A DNA stretch of 64,000 bases. Origin: Thunnus maccoyii. Its lineage: Eukaryota; Chordata; Actinopteri; Scombriformes; Scombridae. The stretch spans positions 17,655,155-17,719,154 of the forward strand of contig NC_056544.1 of NCBI RefSeq assembly GCF_910596095.1, written 5' to 3'. Both the position numbers and the translations under genes were made by a program. The notes under the pieces are model-generated. The model saw only the letters and a program-made list of their open reading frames with translations. It had not been told where the DNA came from and did no database searches. Shown in pieces: positions 13,101 to 29,690 of the stretch (position 1 is its first letter; every line of letters begins with the position of its first letter).

Positions 13101-14532
13101 TAAGAATCCTGTTTATTTTCTGCATGGAAAACAGAGTAATTTATCACCATATGCAAAAAGCTAATATTTAACAGCTCACTAACTGACTAACTTTGGCAAC
13201 AGTAAGTTTAGCGTTAAGTTGGACAGTTCTCTGTCTTTCTCACTTCACTAATATTAAAATGCTAATGTTAGTTACAAACATCTTTATATCAGACTAAGGA
13301 TGGTTAGATTTTCCCAGTAGTACTTTCTGTGTGGACTGAGCTCTGCAGTTGGACTTTCACACTGACTGGCTTCTCTACCGTAGAAATGGCAGCTGAGGCT
13401 CATGGGTATTGTAGTGTGTAAAGCCATTCGCCATACCAAACTGACTGGAAAACAAGGCTTCTCAGAAACAAAGCAAGAATAATTCACACTGATTGATTTA
13501 ATATAAAGCTATAGTTAGGGGTAAATGACCCAGGAGAATTTGTGTCGAGGAACACTGAGGATATTATTCAAAGACAAACTTTGAAATGGGAATTTTACGC
13601 TACTAACAAATACTTGTGGAACCAGCAGCTCACCAACTTCATTTGTGACCTTTATGATGAAAATACAGGATGAATGAGGCAACTTACTACTGACTCTGTG
13701 ATTAACTTCATGTGTATTCATTCACCAGGACACGTGGAGCCCTCAGTCCAACTTCCACACAGCTGCCGTTAAGTCAGGAGAGCGCAATCAGGTAAGATGA
13801 TTTCCTCTGGTCATCAGCTCATCCCTCAGGTAGAGGAGAGACATTTCTTTCATGACACAAACAGAGATAATATCCTAACTGTGTGTTTGTGTGTTTACTT
13901 TGGTGACTCACGTGAATAACACGTCGAGAAGTGAGGTGCTAGCTTCAGCCAGTGAGCACCCTGTTTGTGACCCTCCTGCCCCTGCTCTGACGGATGAAGC
14001 CACTAACATCCACCCAGACCACCACAGTCGCTCTCCAAAAATTTCACGGACGGTCATAATTATGGTTCGTCCTGCCACAGCCGAGAACACCGTGGCACTG
14101 GAAAGTGAGGAGAGTGACACCAGGTGAGATGATTTCCTCTGGTCATGATACTTAATAAATGCATGTTTTGCACGTTATGACAATAACAGGAATAACACAC
14201 TAACTATGTATGTGTGTTTGTGTGTGTTTAGTTCGCAGTCTGGGATGTCAGAGTCTTCGCTGGAAGTCAGTGACAGTGACATGTCTTGGACATCTGAGGA
14301 CTCCACCACATCTGGTAAGAAACAGTCACCTCCCCTTGTGTTTGAATCATTGTTCATTCAAAGGATGGTTGAGGTATTTAATGTCCTTTGACTTTCAGAT
14401 GACTCCGGGACCACAGAGGAGGAGGACAAGAAGATGACGAAGAAGAAGAAGAAGAACTGCTTCCGGCGCTTCTTCTCTTGGATGAAGAAGAACTTTTGCT
14501 GCTGCTGGACCGGTGTCGAAGAGGACGATTAA
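10170..14532 (+). CDS. HIPK-like Ser/Thr protein kinase, copy A
   Basis: Coding exons: 10170-10352, 10651-10836, 10943-11124, 11316-11439, 11715-11825, 11944-12030, 12142-12293, 12722-12829, 13729-13791, 13929-14123, 14232-14314, 14399-14532; 535 aa, all in phase. Kinase domain is about residues 17-340: GQGGFG (24-29), Lys46, likely helix-C Glu61, HTDVKLDN (138-145), DFG (162-164), APE (185-187). The order and motifs ([22 protein letters not shown]) match HIPK/DYRK kinases of the CMGC group. The tail (342-535) is (Gln-Thr)4 then (Glu-Ser)2, acidic Ser-rich, then Lys-rich CFRRFFSWMKKNFCCCW. Oddities: the start of copy B is deleted here so the first in-frame ATG is 10170; KPDN is KLDN; the usual activation-loop Tyr is Arg177. 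The acceptor at 13,928 lacks a strong pyrimidine tract. A 3'UTR exon starts at 14,891. Confidence 0.85.
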
Positions 14533-14890
14533 GGTAAGAAGGGAGGATCTGTGAAGGTTTTTATAGCATGATTTTCTATAAAAAACCTTCCCAGATCTTC
14601 AAGGTGAGTTGGACACTCTAAATTGTATAGGAAGTATTCAGTGAAGAAAATACTTTTAAGAGTAGGCATAAAACTTTCCTTTTTGATAAAGCTTATAGTT
14701 AGGGCCGCCCAGGCTCGCCTTGGATCAGCCCTTAGTTATGCTGCTATAGGCCTAGACTGCCTTCCCATGATGCATTGAGCTCCAGTCTCCTCCTCCTCCT
14801 CCTCTCCATCTGTATTCATTCATGTACCATTAATGCATGTAACTAACTTGGCTTCTTCCCTGGAGTTTTTTGTGCTTTCTCATCTCGCAG

Positions 14891-15060
14891 GAAACCGTGG
14901 GTTGCAGGCCGAGCCTTCGTGGTCCTTCGCAGTCCTGTTAGTGTCCTTCCCTAGCTATTGCTGCTGTTATTGTTATTGTTATTGTTATTGTTATGATTGT
15001 TGTTATTCTTGATTGTCTTTACTCTGATGCTGTCAAAAATAATAATTTGAATGTTTAATT
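14891..15060 (+). other. 3' untranslated exon of kinase copy A
   Basis: Acceptor CATCTCGCAG at 14,881-14,890, paired with the donor directly after the TAA (14,534). It contains the TTATTG/TGTTAT microsatellite and ends near an ATTAAA. In copy 0 this same exon becomes coding. The intron 14,534-14,890 holds a TCC run. Confidence 0.6.
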
Positions 15061-15450
15061 AAAAATCAGAGTAACTTCCTTTGTTAAGGTGAACACTGTT
15101 GGTAGAATAGGCAGAGTCTCATCAAAGATAACTCCCAGATTCCTTACGGTGGTGCTGGAGGCCAGGGCAATGCCATCTAGAGTGGCCATATCATTAGATA
15201 ATGTGTTTCCAAGGTGTTTAGGGCCAAGCACAATAACTCCACCACCACCAGCGCTCTCCACCACCACCATCAAAACACCAAATGAGGGAATATCTTTTTG
15301 AAGAATGGTGTTTCTCAGTCTTGGCAATGATTCTACAAGTCTCTGGAACTCTTCTGGAGGGATGAACACCATCCCATATGATACATTGCTTTTTCATCGC
15401 ACTCAGAAAAAAATCCATATTGTCACAGCACTACTAACATATTCTTCATA
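15055..15450 (-). mobile_element. LINE reverse-transcriptase fragment (unit 2 copy)
   Basis: Near-identical to 865-1258: VRNLGVIFDETLPILPTV block on the minus strand. It was duplicated together with the kinase gene. Confidence 0.7.
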
Positions 15451-15889
15451 ACAACCAGGTTTCATTAAGACAAAATGAATAAATATGATAATCTGATATG
15501 AAATTGTTTATTAATACACCTTTAGATGACAGATCTAATGTTTGAGTCCACATTTAATTCTCCTACTTTGTTGTACTATTGCAGTGGTGGTGTTAATTTT
15601 TCATGTATATCTTCACTTCTGTTTACTTTAGATTTAATTGATTGAAGAAGTCGGGGGCAGACACAGTTTCTATGGGGCTTTGGGTGGGCAACTACTGGAA
15701 TATATTAAATAACATCATCCTCTGACTTTTGAAATGTTTCGTTCATAGCTAATGATGGTTTATTGTTTATGGTTATTTACAATCTTGCACCACAATGTCT
15801 TAAATAGTTTGTAACAACCTGTAGTCTTGGATCAAAGTTATCAAGAGCTCCACTAGAGAGGACTGTTATGTTGACTTCTTTTCAGTTGA

Positions 15890-16660
15890 GACAAGGCAAG
15901 TTTATTTGTACAGCATATTTCAACAAGGCAATTCAAAGTGCCTTATATAAAACATTAAACATTTAATGTATTAACACACACAAAGTGCAAAAGCAACACA
16001 TTATAAAAGGACTTTTAAATACAATACAAGAGAACAGAAAGCCAAAATAAGATAAAATAGAATAACACAGATAAAATACAAGAATGAAAGTTACAATGAA
16101 GTGTAAGAAAAGAATCAAGAGCTTCAAATTTGATTTAATAAAGCCCACGTCATTTGCTGGACACCATCTTGACAGCAAGCGGTTGAATGATGACATGTAA
16201 CTATACATGTCATCACTGGTCAGATTAGGCAGGGGCCCAGAGAAAACTATGGAGTCCGACATTGTCTTTGCATATGTACCCCCCGACTCAACATTAATTT
16301 TAGTGACCTACGATTGGCGTAATCGGGAATCATTTCCGCCAACATGAATAAAGATTGTACCATATTTATGTTTATGCTTTCTTTGAGCATCACAACCCCC
16401 GCGAAATGACTTGTCTCACAGAATCAGAATTTGATCCATTCGGTCGGTTTTAAATTTGATTCTGTGTCACCCGCTCTAGCCCCAAGAATACATTCGACTA
16501 TGGAGAAACTGAAACCATAATGTTTCTACTAAGGAACTTATTAAAGATGATTCATTGATTATAAAAAAAAGAATGATTATGATCTAATAAACCTGCTCCT
16601 CTGAGACTAAACTAAAACATCAGTGACTGGATGTTTTCTGGATCATTTCAGTCAAACATT
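15890..16660 (-). mobile_element. SGNH-relic non-LTR element, interrupted (unit 2 copy)
   Basis: Same element as 1690-2165, but longer. Minus-strand coding continues upstream of HVGGND into 16,445-16,660, which matches the third copy at 29,460-29,690. A 58-bp stretch at 16,387-16,444, foreign to the element, splits it. The reading frame is not intact. Confidence 0.55.
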
Positions 16661-17221
16661 AACGCAGAGGAGGCTGCTCCTCTATTTTTGAGAGGCAACA
16701 AGGAGATAAAATAGATGAGATGAAAGAGATGAAATAAACCATTACCAAATCTCAGTATCATTTATAAAATTATTTTTCTGTCTTCTTTGGAAAAAAATCC
16801 ATCATTGAAATTCTGATCAAAATGCTTCACCAGTGACAGAGGAGAAAGGGCAATGTGTGTAAGTGGGGGGGCAGAGGGCGGGCTCCTGCTGTCCTCCTTA
16901 GGGTGGGATCTCTTATTTCAATTTAATGTACTTCATTTTTCCATGCTAATCTATGATTGGCCAAAATATGTAAAATGACGCTCCAAGGGATTATGCCCTC
17001 CCTAACCAAGCCCCCAGGAACAGCGCTGGGCTGTGAAGCCAATTTGACATAGTAGCTAAACCATGTAATTACAACGTCACGTGACACTATTGGGCCCAAA
17101 AAGACTTTTTCCCATAGACTAACATTGTGAAAGAGACGTCCGTAAATCAGCGGATACATTTTGTGAGCATCACAACCCCCGCGAAATGACTTGTCTCACA
17201 GAATCAGAATTTGATCCATTC
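16387..17221. repeat. 58-bp direct repeats flanking about 720 bp
   Basis: The sequence starting GAGCATCACAACCCCCGCGA and ending TTTGATCCATTCG occurs at 16,387-16,444 and again at 17,164-17,221. Unit 1 has only one copy (about 2192-2249) and lacks everything between. Between the repeats lie the rest of the SGNH relic and a MITE-like segment (16,665-16,910) also found at 35,115-35,360. Confidence 0.8.
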
Positions 17222-19085
17222 GATCTGATCACATTTTGAAAGTCTAAAAGTGCCACACGATTGAATTGTTTTATCCCCATTCAAGTTAGCCGGAGGGCTA
17301 AACCGAAAGTAGCCGGCTCGGCCAGTGAAAGTCACTAGTGCACTTGCTCTATGAGCCCAATGATCCCGGAAGATCTGGGTAATTTTATACCCAGAAGGCA
17401 AACTTTTTGGCTTCATGTGCCACTGAGCAACTTTCCTAGGAATGAACGGGGCCCCGCCTCCAACACTGTATCCAGTTCTCTTTGTACATCCGTGTCCCTC
17501 ACCAGTCAACAACAAAATACAATATTGATATCATGTTGGTCCAATGACAGTTTCCAAATTTCATCTTCAAATCTCTACAACGGTAAAGCAATAGTCCAAA
17601 TTTCCTTTTTTCAGATTTAGAGGTTACGTTTCACTTCTTTTATCGAGCAGTAGGCCTAGATAGCTGCTTCCGTTAGCTAACGCAACAGTTGGCTTGTTGT
17701 AGCAGCCCTGAAGGGCTGTTGAGGACTGTTAAAGCCTCTGGAAATGTGGCTTTAAATAGTAAAAATGATATCAAATGATATCAAAGTTGAGTGTCTCATT
17801 AAGCATCCACAAAAATCTGAATGAAAAAAAACATTCATAACTATTAGAAAACCTAGCTCCAAAACAACTCATTTGGCTGCTCAAACCATTTCTCAGGATT
17901 GTGGGGAAGAGCTCACTTTCAGCTCAAGTACCATTTCATTTTCCATTCAATGTTGACATGGAATAAACTACCAAATCTATCAAAAGGACCCTTTATTTAA
18001 CTGTATCTCCCGGAGTATAGCGCTAACGGTATTAGCATTCTCCATTCATATAAATTAAACTTTTAGCATAGCTTAAACGTTTTGCTATTAACTACCAAAT
18101 CTATCAAATGGACCCTACTTGGTTGAAAGCTTGAACACTTCACTAACTGACAAACTAGGTTACACCACCCGAATCTGTGTTTTTATTTAACTGGCGCTGA
18201 TTGCTTTAGCATCTTCCATTCACTTACATGAAACAGTTAGCATTTGCTTTTCTATGCAAAACTTTTGAGCTTATTATCAACTATCCTAGTAGTCTGCTAG
18301 TTATCCTGATTAATCGGCCAACTAGCACACTAGGGTAGACCACACATATCTGTGTTTTATTGAACTATACCATCCAGACTAAGAAGCTAAGTGCTTTAGC
18401 ATCTTTCATTCACTTACATGAAACAGTTAGCATTAGCTATGCTATGCTACATTTTGGAGCTACTTATCCACTCTGTGATTAATACAGATTTGGGTGGTGT
18501 ACCCCAGTCTGCTGGTTAGCTTAACACAGTAATTTTCAAACCATGTCAGGCTAATTTGAATTTATCAGTGTAGCTAAAAGAAAAGCACCGTGCATTGTTT
18601 TCTCATGGGGGAGACGATAGTAAGTGTTGTGGAGTCAGCTTGGCCAGAAAGCCACATCAATTATCTTTCTCCTAAATATGATTGGGCAGGTATTTATTGC
18701 AGTTACCCTTGCTTAGCTCTGCCTAATTGCAACCCAATAACAAAAGAAGGGGGAGAGACTTTCTAAAGAATTACATTACAGGCTATGTCAAAGGCTATGT
18801 TCTCATACTTTTTAGGTGTTGAATATGCACGAGATCCCAAATTACATACTTAAGAGCAACTCATGTATTTGCCTTTCCAGTGACTTTAAGCCAACAGGAG
18901 AATGGATTTGGACTGGGGGCTGCAGCAGCCTCAGGACGCCACCGGGGAGCAGCTGGAGAGCTCCGTTCTGTCCGGTCTGGACCCTCAGCGGGACTACGGT
19001 GACGTGCTGCAACCCGACAGCGATAGCTTAAGATCCAGATGTTCAGCAAGTGTTGTGCCGTATCAAGCACCCCTGCCGTGAAAAG
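17164..19085. repeat. Dispersed repeat block, kinase-unit copy 2
   Basis: Close match to 2192-4250, with short indels such as an extra segment at 18,190-18,340. It lacks the 246 bp present at 3983-4228 of the first copy. It ends at GTGAAAAG, after which the units differ completely. No gene other than the small ORF at 18,902 is seen. Confidence 0.65.
18902..19081 (+). CDS. Small ORF MDLDWGLQQ..., 59 aa, hypothetical
   Basis: Homologue of the ORF at 3851. The first 38 or so codons are shared with a few substitutions. Here the frame continues (SDSLRSRCSASVVPYQAPLP) to TGA because the donor-like GTGAGC segment of the other copy is absent. Whether this resembles intron loss or a simple deletion cannot be decided from two copies, since the junction is not an exact splice. 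Function unknown; probably repeat-derived. Confidence 0.3.
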   Translation: MDLDWGLQQPQDATGEQLESSVLSGLDPQRDYGDVLQPDSDSLRSRCSASVVPYQAPLP

Positions 19086-19153
19086 ATAAAAGATAGTCGC
19101 CTTAAACAACAACCAAACGTACAGATAATACCCACAAGACCTTTTATTCATTT

Positions 19154-19990
19154 TTAAATTGAGTAAATGTCAAAAGGGACAAAATGCTCATGTTTTTTGA
19201 GACACAATTTACTACGAAAGACAACCTGCACACAATGACACAAATCAATATCATTCTCAGTTCTCATTCTCGTCACATTCTGTTTAAAGTCCAGATAATT
19301 TGAAAGTGAATAGAATAGAATATATTTATGTTTATATATTGTGTACTTGTTATATTTATTTTCTGTCTCTGTAGTTCTATATTTTATGATTTCTCTATAT
19401 AGGGTATTTTTTACGGGCATTTTGTATCCCCTTTGTGATCCAAGGCCTATCTGTATAATTTTGCTTTCTGGTGTATTGTTTTATTGGATAGTTTTTTGTC
19501 ATATAATGATCTAAATATATTTTTAGAAATGTTTCTTAGGCTTTGTCAGTATCTTCTTCATTATACAGGCTTTTCTTTTCCAGTTTTGTGTTACTGATTC
19601 ATGTTTAAATGTGCCTATGGATTCCACCATAGTCATACCTGTATTTTAATTTTCTTGCATCCTGATCCTTCCCATAATCACAGTCATAGATAACAAAAAC
19701 TGGCAAATGGTCACTAATGTCATTAATTAATAGCCTTACTGATCATTGAATATAAACTCATACTATACATTGTATCAATGAACTCATCAGTCAGTTTGTG
19801 TTTATTAGAATTTAAGAGGTCTATTTTGAAATATACACACATACATATATATATATATATATAGGGCAAGGAAATGCACCCCCTGCTATCTCCCACGAGG
19901 AAAGTATCACATCCATGAAACTTACTCCACTTATCAGCACCAGTCCTACGACTATACTCTCAACAGTATTTGATGCTGGGAGAAATACAT
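19154..19990 (-). mobile_element. LINE endonuclease-to-linker fragment, inverted
   Basis: The minus strand carries the same endonuclease end as 7560-8033 (SDHLPVF-type block around 19,700) and continues further, into KNTLYREIIKYRTTETENKY, the post-endonuclease linker. It lies opposite to the kinase gene, whereas the unit 1 copy lies parallel. It includes a (TA)n tract at about 19,848-19,863. Confidence 0.7.
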
Positions 19991-20186
19991 CACTTTCATG
20001 AAAATATTATCAACATTAGTTAATGCATTGTTTTTGAATTTTTTGTTTTACACTGAATTGCATCAGCATCTCTGCATATGAAATAAATGGAGATGTAGGC
20101 TACATAAGTAGCCTATATATTAACAAGTTTGTGGGGGCCCCTTTAAGGCCCCAGAAATCAACAGCGACAAGTACATTCACAGCAGT

Positions 20187-21258
20187 ATGGATTCAGTATT
20201 GTACCAGACTATTCTGGATTACAAAACTAAAGGCCAGTATCCACCAAACATTATAAAGGCAGAAAAAAATGAAATTCGACAAAAGGCTTCAAAGTTTGTC
20301 CTAGAAGGTGAGTTGAGGATTTCTGTTTTAAATATAGACACCACGCGCTTACGTTTATTTACTCGTATATATGCCGACTCTGTAATGTTTAATATATTTG
20401 CTGTATAATATATTTGATGTAAACATATGTTTCAATTTATTTCCTAGATGGAGCACAGTACTATTTGAAAGGTCCTGGTAAGGTCATCAAAACCAAAGTC
20501 GTTAGAGGCACAGAGGAGGCCAACACCATTTTTAGGGATTTTCACGACAGCTCCACAGGTGCTCACACTGGACAAAAAAAAAACCAGAGATGCCATTTCG
20601 AAAAGGTTTTTCTGGCCTGGGATGTCTGCTGACATAGATAAATGGGTAAGTAAACACTGCAATTGAAGAAAAAAATAAGCACTTTGCTTTTTATTGAGTT
20701 TCAGCAGACTACATATAAATATGTATACCTTACTTGCAAGTAGGTATATGTATATTTTCATTAAATTACAGAAATTTTAAAATGTGTTCTACATGGTTGA
20801 ATCCAATGTTAAGTGACAGAGAAATGCCAGGAGATAGTTCACTTTTTCATGTATATGTGTTTTAAACAGGTGTCAGAATGTGCAGTGTGCCAGTCAGCTG
20901 GTCATGTTATCAAACAGGAGGTGGAGTATACCCCCATAAAGGTAACTGTTGACACATTCTCATAAGCAATGTCTGTTGTTTTTTCACAAAACATATTTAC
21001 CTTACTGATTTAAATTTTTACGTAATATTTACATATTTCTCAGCAGAGCATGTGGAAAGGAAGAAAGCTCTGACTGACTGAAGCTGAACTATTTTCTTTA
21101 AATGTCACCATGCTCACAAACATTGTATCCAGAATGAAATATATATTTTTATTTTGTACTGCTTTTTTCAGATAACATATCCATTTGAACTACTCGGCAT
21201 GGACCTGATAGGTAAATTAAAACCACAAAAAGTGGCTATCAGTACATCTGTGTTATGG
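20187..21258 (+). pseudogene. Ginger/GIN-type integrase, 5' half, inverted and truncated (unit 2)
   Basis: Same gene as 6961-4737 but on the plus strand. Exon 20187-20307 (MDSVLYQTILDYKTKG), exon from about 20,448 with the H2C2 region, exon from about 20,871 (VSECAVCQSAGH), and exon from about 21,172 with LGMDLIGKL. Homology stops at 21,258 inside the catalytic core, before the second and third acidic residues, and CACATGTG repeats follow. An extra A in the poly-A run at 20,574-20,583 and a lost A after LIGKL shift the frame. The 2-bp deletion of the unit 1 copy is not shared, so the two decayed independently. Confidence 0.65.
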
Positions 21259-21261
21259 TGA

Positions 21262-21365
21262 AATGTGAAACTCCAAATGTGAAATTTAAGTTCACATGTG
21301 AAATCAAAGCATCACATGTGAAATGTTTCGGTTCACATGTGAAAGACTGAATTTCACATGTGCTT
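21262..21365. repeat. Short CACATGTG palindrome remnant
   Basis: Four to five CACATGTG motifs matching the last part of the 8040-8722 array. It directly abuts the truncated integrase, marking a rearrangement junction. From 21,366 to 21,780 the sequence matches unit 1 with no recognised gene. Confidence 0.8.
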
Positions 21366-21779
21366 TTTTGTAGGGGTGCTTACTTTACACACATCAACAC
21401 AGCGTGGATACCTTCATTCATCATTAACAAATTAATTATTTCAACTAAACAGTGAAAGAACTTGAGTGCTTTTCAAACAGCTAACCATCAAATTTCCAAA
21501 CCTGATTTTCATCTGTTTATTTAAGGATATTGTATATACTTAAAAGCATGAATGACTTTCATATATGAAGAGGAGTAGAACTGCGGAGTTTAAATGTATT
21601 AATTATCCTATATGTTAATTGTTTGCACAAAATAAGCGGCAGCACACACAACACATCAGCTTTATCTTCATTCTACCATTGTCAACATATTTTGATTTAT
21701 GTATATTTATATTTGAGGTGTACAGAATGTATATTTTGGTATGTCAGGTGCTTCACAGAGGTGAACTCTTTTCAGCTGT

Positions 21780-22480
21780 TGCTGTGTTTAAAGGGAATGA
21801 GAGGAGTCTATGTGATCGGTCATTACTGAAGCTTGGCCTGACTCCACCTGCTGATTCTGTATTCCTCCCACTAATAATGTGTTCAGTATCTCCTCCACGT
21901 TAGCACCAGAGTATTTCCAGGTGTTTGAGTGTACCAGAGACCAGCACAATTATAATACTAGGCATGCAAATTCAGAATACAGTGATATAGCAGTTTTTGG
22001 ATCTAAAGCATTTAAGTGTGTGGAGACTAAAATTTGGAACAGTTTTCCAGATGATGTGAGATCTTCAGATTCTATTTCCTTTTTCAAAATGGATGTAAAA
22101 ACTTTTTATTTAATAAAATTAAAGGAGTAGAGATGGATGAATGTATCTAGTATTTACATAAAAAACATGCAACTTGTAATGAGTATCTACTGTATCTGCA
22201 TGTCACAACTGTCAGTCAGTAATGTAGCAGGGGCACAGCAGCTAGGATTACTATGGACATTAGTTACTTTAATGTTTAGTGTTTTTATCCTGTCATGCGT
22301 CAACTTTATGCAGAACACATGTTTTTATGTGCTGTTTACAGTTTTTTACTTTGTTTGTTTGTGTTTCTGCATGTCCATGTTTATGTTTAGAATCTATGTG
22401 CTGTCATTTCTCAGTTTTCCCTGTGAATATGTGAAAAAGTGTGTCATGTTGTTTTATGACAAAATAAAACCAAACCAATG
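21780..22480 (+). mobile_element. LINE RT C-terminal end and 3' UTR
   Basis: Plus-strand IWNSFPDDVRSSDSISFFKM block as at 9120-9480. Here it runs on about 400 bp further to AAAATAAAACCAAACCAA, a likely LINE 3' tail; unit 1 lacks that stretch. Between 22,480 and 22,690 there is unit-2-specific sequence with nothing recognised. Confidence 0.6.
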
Positions 22481-22879
22481 AAAAGATGAATCCCCTCGGG
22501 ACTGCCGGTGGATGTCTGAATCTAAAATTACAGTTTAATGCATCAATACTCTGTTTGTCCAAATAAACTATGAATATAAGACTTGAGCACACATTACTGG
22601 ATATATATTGTTGAACCATACTAGTGTTTCCATATATTGCATTGACACCCCACAGCAACACACCTAATCTATGAATTTTTCATATATAATACTAAAAACT
22701 TTTATTGCAGAATGTATCTGACAGTACCTGGTTCAAAACTTTATTTATATTTGAATTGAAGGTGATGTCGTTGTGAGGCCTTTAGAACTCATGTTAACTG
22801 AGTTTTGTTACATCATCAATCATCAGTCATCATTCCATCAAAGGAATCTGGTGATGATGTTGCGCATAAATTAGAATTC

Positions 22880-22986
22880 TGTGAGTTCTACTCATTTTAG
22901 TTTGAGTGGTTGAACAGACACCAACACTCAAATTAACAAGTAAGCCATCGTAAGAAGAGGACTGTAAATCGACCACTGTGATACAG
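22880..22986 (+). other. Probable 5' untranslated exon of kinase copy B
   Basis: Matches 9840-9946 of copy A and ends at GATACAG before donor GTAAGA (22,987). The transcription start is not visible. Confidence 0.5.
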
Positions 22987-23032
22987 GTAAGACGCTCTTT
23001 CTGTCTCTTGGATGTAGCAACATTTCTGTTAG

Positions 23033-23137
23033 TATAAAGAAGCATAAAATGGAAATATACCAGTAGAGTACAAGTACCTCAAAATTGTACTTAAGTACAG
23101 CACTTTAGTAAATGTACTTAGTTACTTTCCACCACTA
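23033..23137. mobile_element. MITE fragment in kinase copy B intron 1
   Basis: Same AAGTAC-rich, CCACCACTAG-ended repeat as at 9998-10083. This copy keeps about 15 bp more at its inner end (AAGAAGCATAAAATGG). Confidence 0.6.
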
Positions 23138-23217
23138 GAATTAAAACACTGTTGTGGTCATTTACAGTGAATGAAAGTAACTTCTCCAATTTCTTTTCAG
23201 CTTTCTGAGAGAAAAAA

Positions 23218-27634
<4,417 letters not shown>

Positions 27635-27979
27635 GGTAAGAAGGGAGGATCTGTGAAGGTTTTTATAGCATGATTTTCTATAAAAACCTTCACAGATCTT
27701 CAAGGTGAGTTGAACACTCTAAATTGTATAGGAAGTATTCAGTGAAGAAAATACTTTTAAGAGTAGGCATGAAACTTTCCTTTTTGATAAAGCTTATAGT
27801 TAGGGCCGGCCAGGCTCGCCTTGGATCAGCCCTTAGTTATGCTGCTATAGGCCTAGACTGCCTTCCCATGATGCATTGAGCTCCAGTCTCCTCCTCCTCC
27901 TCCTCTCCATCTGTATTCATTCATGTACCATTAATGCATGTAACTAACTTGGCTTCTTCCCTGGAGTCTTTTGTTCTTT

Positions 27980-28170
27980 CTCATCTCGCAGGAAACCGTG
28001 GGTTGCAGGCCAAGCCTTCACGGTCCTTCGCAGTCCTGTTAGTGTCCTTCCCTGGCTATTGCTGCTGTTATTGTTATTGTTATTGTTATTGTTATTGTTA
28101 TGATTGTTGTTATTCTTGATTGTCTTTACTCTGATGCTGTCAAAAATAAAAATTTGAATGTTTAATTAAA
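27980..28170 (+). other. 3' untranslated exon of kinase copy B
   Basis: Acceptor CATCTCGCAG precedes 27,992. The exon holds the longest TGTTAT run of the three copies and an AATAAA near 28,146-28,151. The preceding donor lies just after the stop (27,636). Confidence 0.6.
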
Positions 28171-28551
28171 AATCAGAGTAACTTCCTTTGTTAAGGTGAA
28201 CACTGTTGGTAGAATAGGCAGAGTCTCATCAAAGATAACTCCCAGATTCCTTACGGTGGTGCTGGAGGCCAGGTCAATGCCATCTAGAGTAGCCATATCA
28301 TTAGATAATGTGTTTCCAAGGTGTTTAGGGCCAAGCACAATAACTCCACCACCACCAGCACTCTCCACCACCATCATCAAAACACCAAATGAGGGAATAT
28401 CTTTTTGAAGAATGGTGTTTCTCAGCCTTGGCAATGATTCTACAAGTCTCTGGAAGTCTTCTGGAGGGATGAACACCATCCCATATGATGCGTTGCTTTT
28501 CCATATTGTCACAGCACTACTAACATATTCTTCATAACAGCCAGGTTTCAT
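28162..28551 (-). mobile_element. LINE reverse-transcriptase fragment (unit 3 copy)
   Basis: The same minus-strand fragment as 865-1258, here with the longest open reading (about 129 codons, MKPGCYEEYVSSAVTIWKS start). It shows the duplicated block begins a third time downstream of kinase copy B. Confidence 0.7.
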
Positions 28552-28974
28552 TAAGACAAAATGAATAAATATGATAATCTGATATGAAATTGTTTATTAA
28601 TACACCTTTAGATGACAGCTCTAATGTTTGAGTCCACATTTAATTCTCCTACTTTGTTGTACTATTGCAGTGGTGGTGTTAATTTTTCATGTATATCTTC
28701 ACTTCTGTTTACTTTAGATTTAATTGATTGAAGAAGTCGGGGGCAGACACAGTTTCTATGGGGCTTTGGGTGGGCAACTACTGGAATATATTAAAAAACA
28801 TCATCCTCTGACTTTTGAAATGTTTCGTTTATAGCTAATGATGGTTTATTGTTTATGGTTATTTACAATCTTGCACCACAATGTCTTAAATAGTTTGTAA
28901 CAACCTGTAGTCTTGGATCAAAGTTATCAAGAGCTCCACTAGAGAGGACTGTTATGTTGACTTCTTTTCAGTTG

Positions 28975-29690
28975 AGACAAGGCAAGTTTATTTGTATAGC
29001 ATATTTCAACAAAGCAATTCAAAGTGCCTTATATAAAACATTAAACATTTAATGTATTAACACAAAGTGCAAAAGCAACACATTATAAAAGGACTTTTAA
29101 ATACAACACAAGAGAATAGAAAGCCAAAATAAGATAAAATAGAATAACACAGATAAAATACGAGAATGAAAGTTACAATGAAGTGTAAGAAAAGAATCAA
29201 GAGCTTCAAATTTGATTTAATAAAGCCCACGTCATTTGCTGGACACCATCTTGACAGCAAGCAGTTGAATGATGACATGTAACTATACATATCATCACTG
29301 GTCAGATTAGGCAGGGGCCCAGAGAAAACTATGGAGTCCGACATTGTCTTTGCATATGTACCCCCCGACTCAACATTAATTTTAGTGACCTACGATTGGC
29401 GTAATCGGGAATCATTTCCGCCAACATGAATAAAGATTGTACCATATTTACGCTTATACTTAGCCAGCAATTTTAAATTTGATTCTGTGTCACCCGCTCT
29501 AGCCCCAGGAATAAATTTGACTATAGAGAAACTGGAACCATAATGTTTCTACTGAAGAACTTATTAAAGATGATTCACTGATTATAAAAGTTGCCATAAA
29601 TTAATGATTATGATCTAATCGACCTGCTCCTCTGAGACTAAAACATCAGTGACTCTCCGGATCATTTCAGTCAAACTTTGACGACATAAT
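28975..29690 (-). mobile_element. SGNH-relic non-LTR element, least interrupted copy
   Basis: The 3' LINE-like end is at 28,975-29,045; reading upstream on the minus strand gives [31 protein letters not shown] and [20 protein letters not shown]. This copy lacks the 58-bp interruption of unit 2. Similarity to the kinase units ends around 29,690, so this is the distal edge of the duplicated block. Confidence 0.6.

Noticed and set aside
22137-22481. 114-codon open frame, hydrophobic
   Set aside because: It lies in the 3' UTR of a LINE fragment, and the homologous unit 1 sequence lacks most of it.
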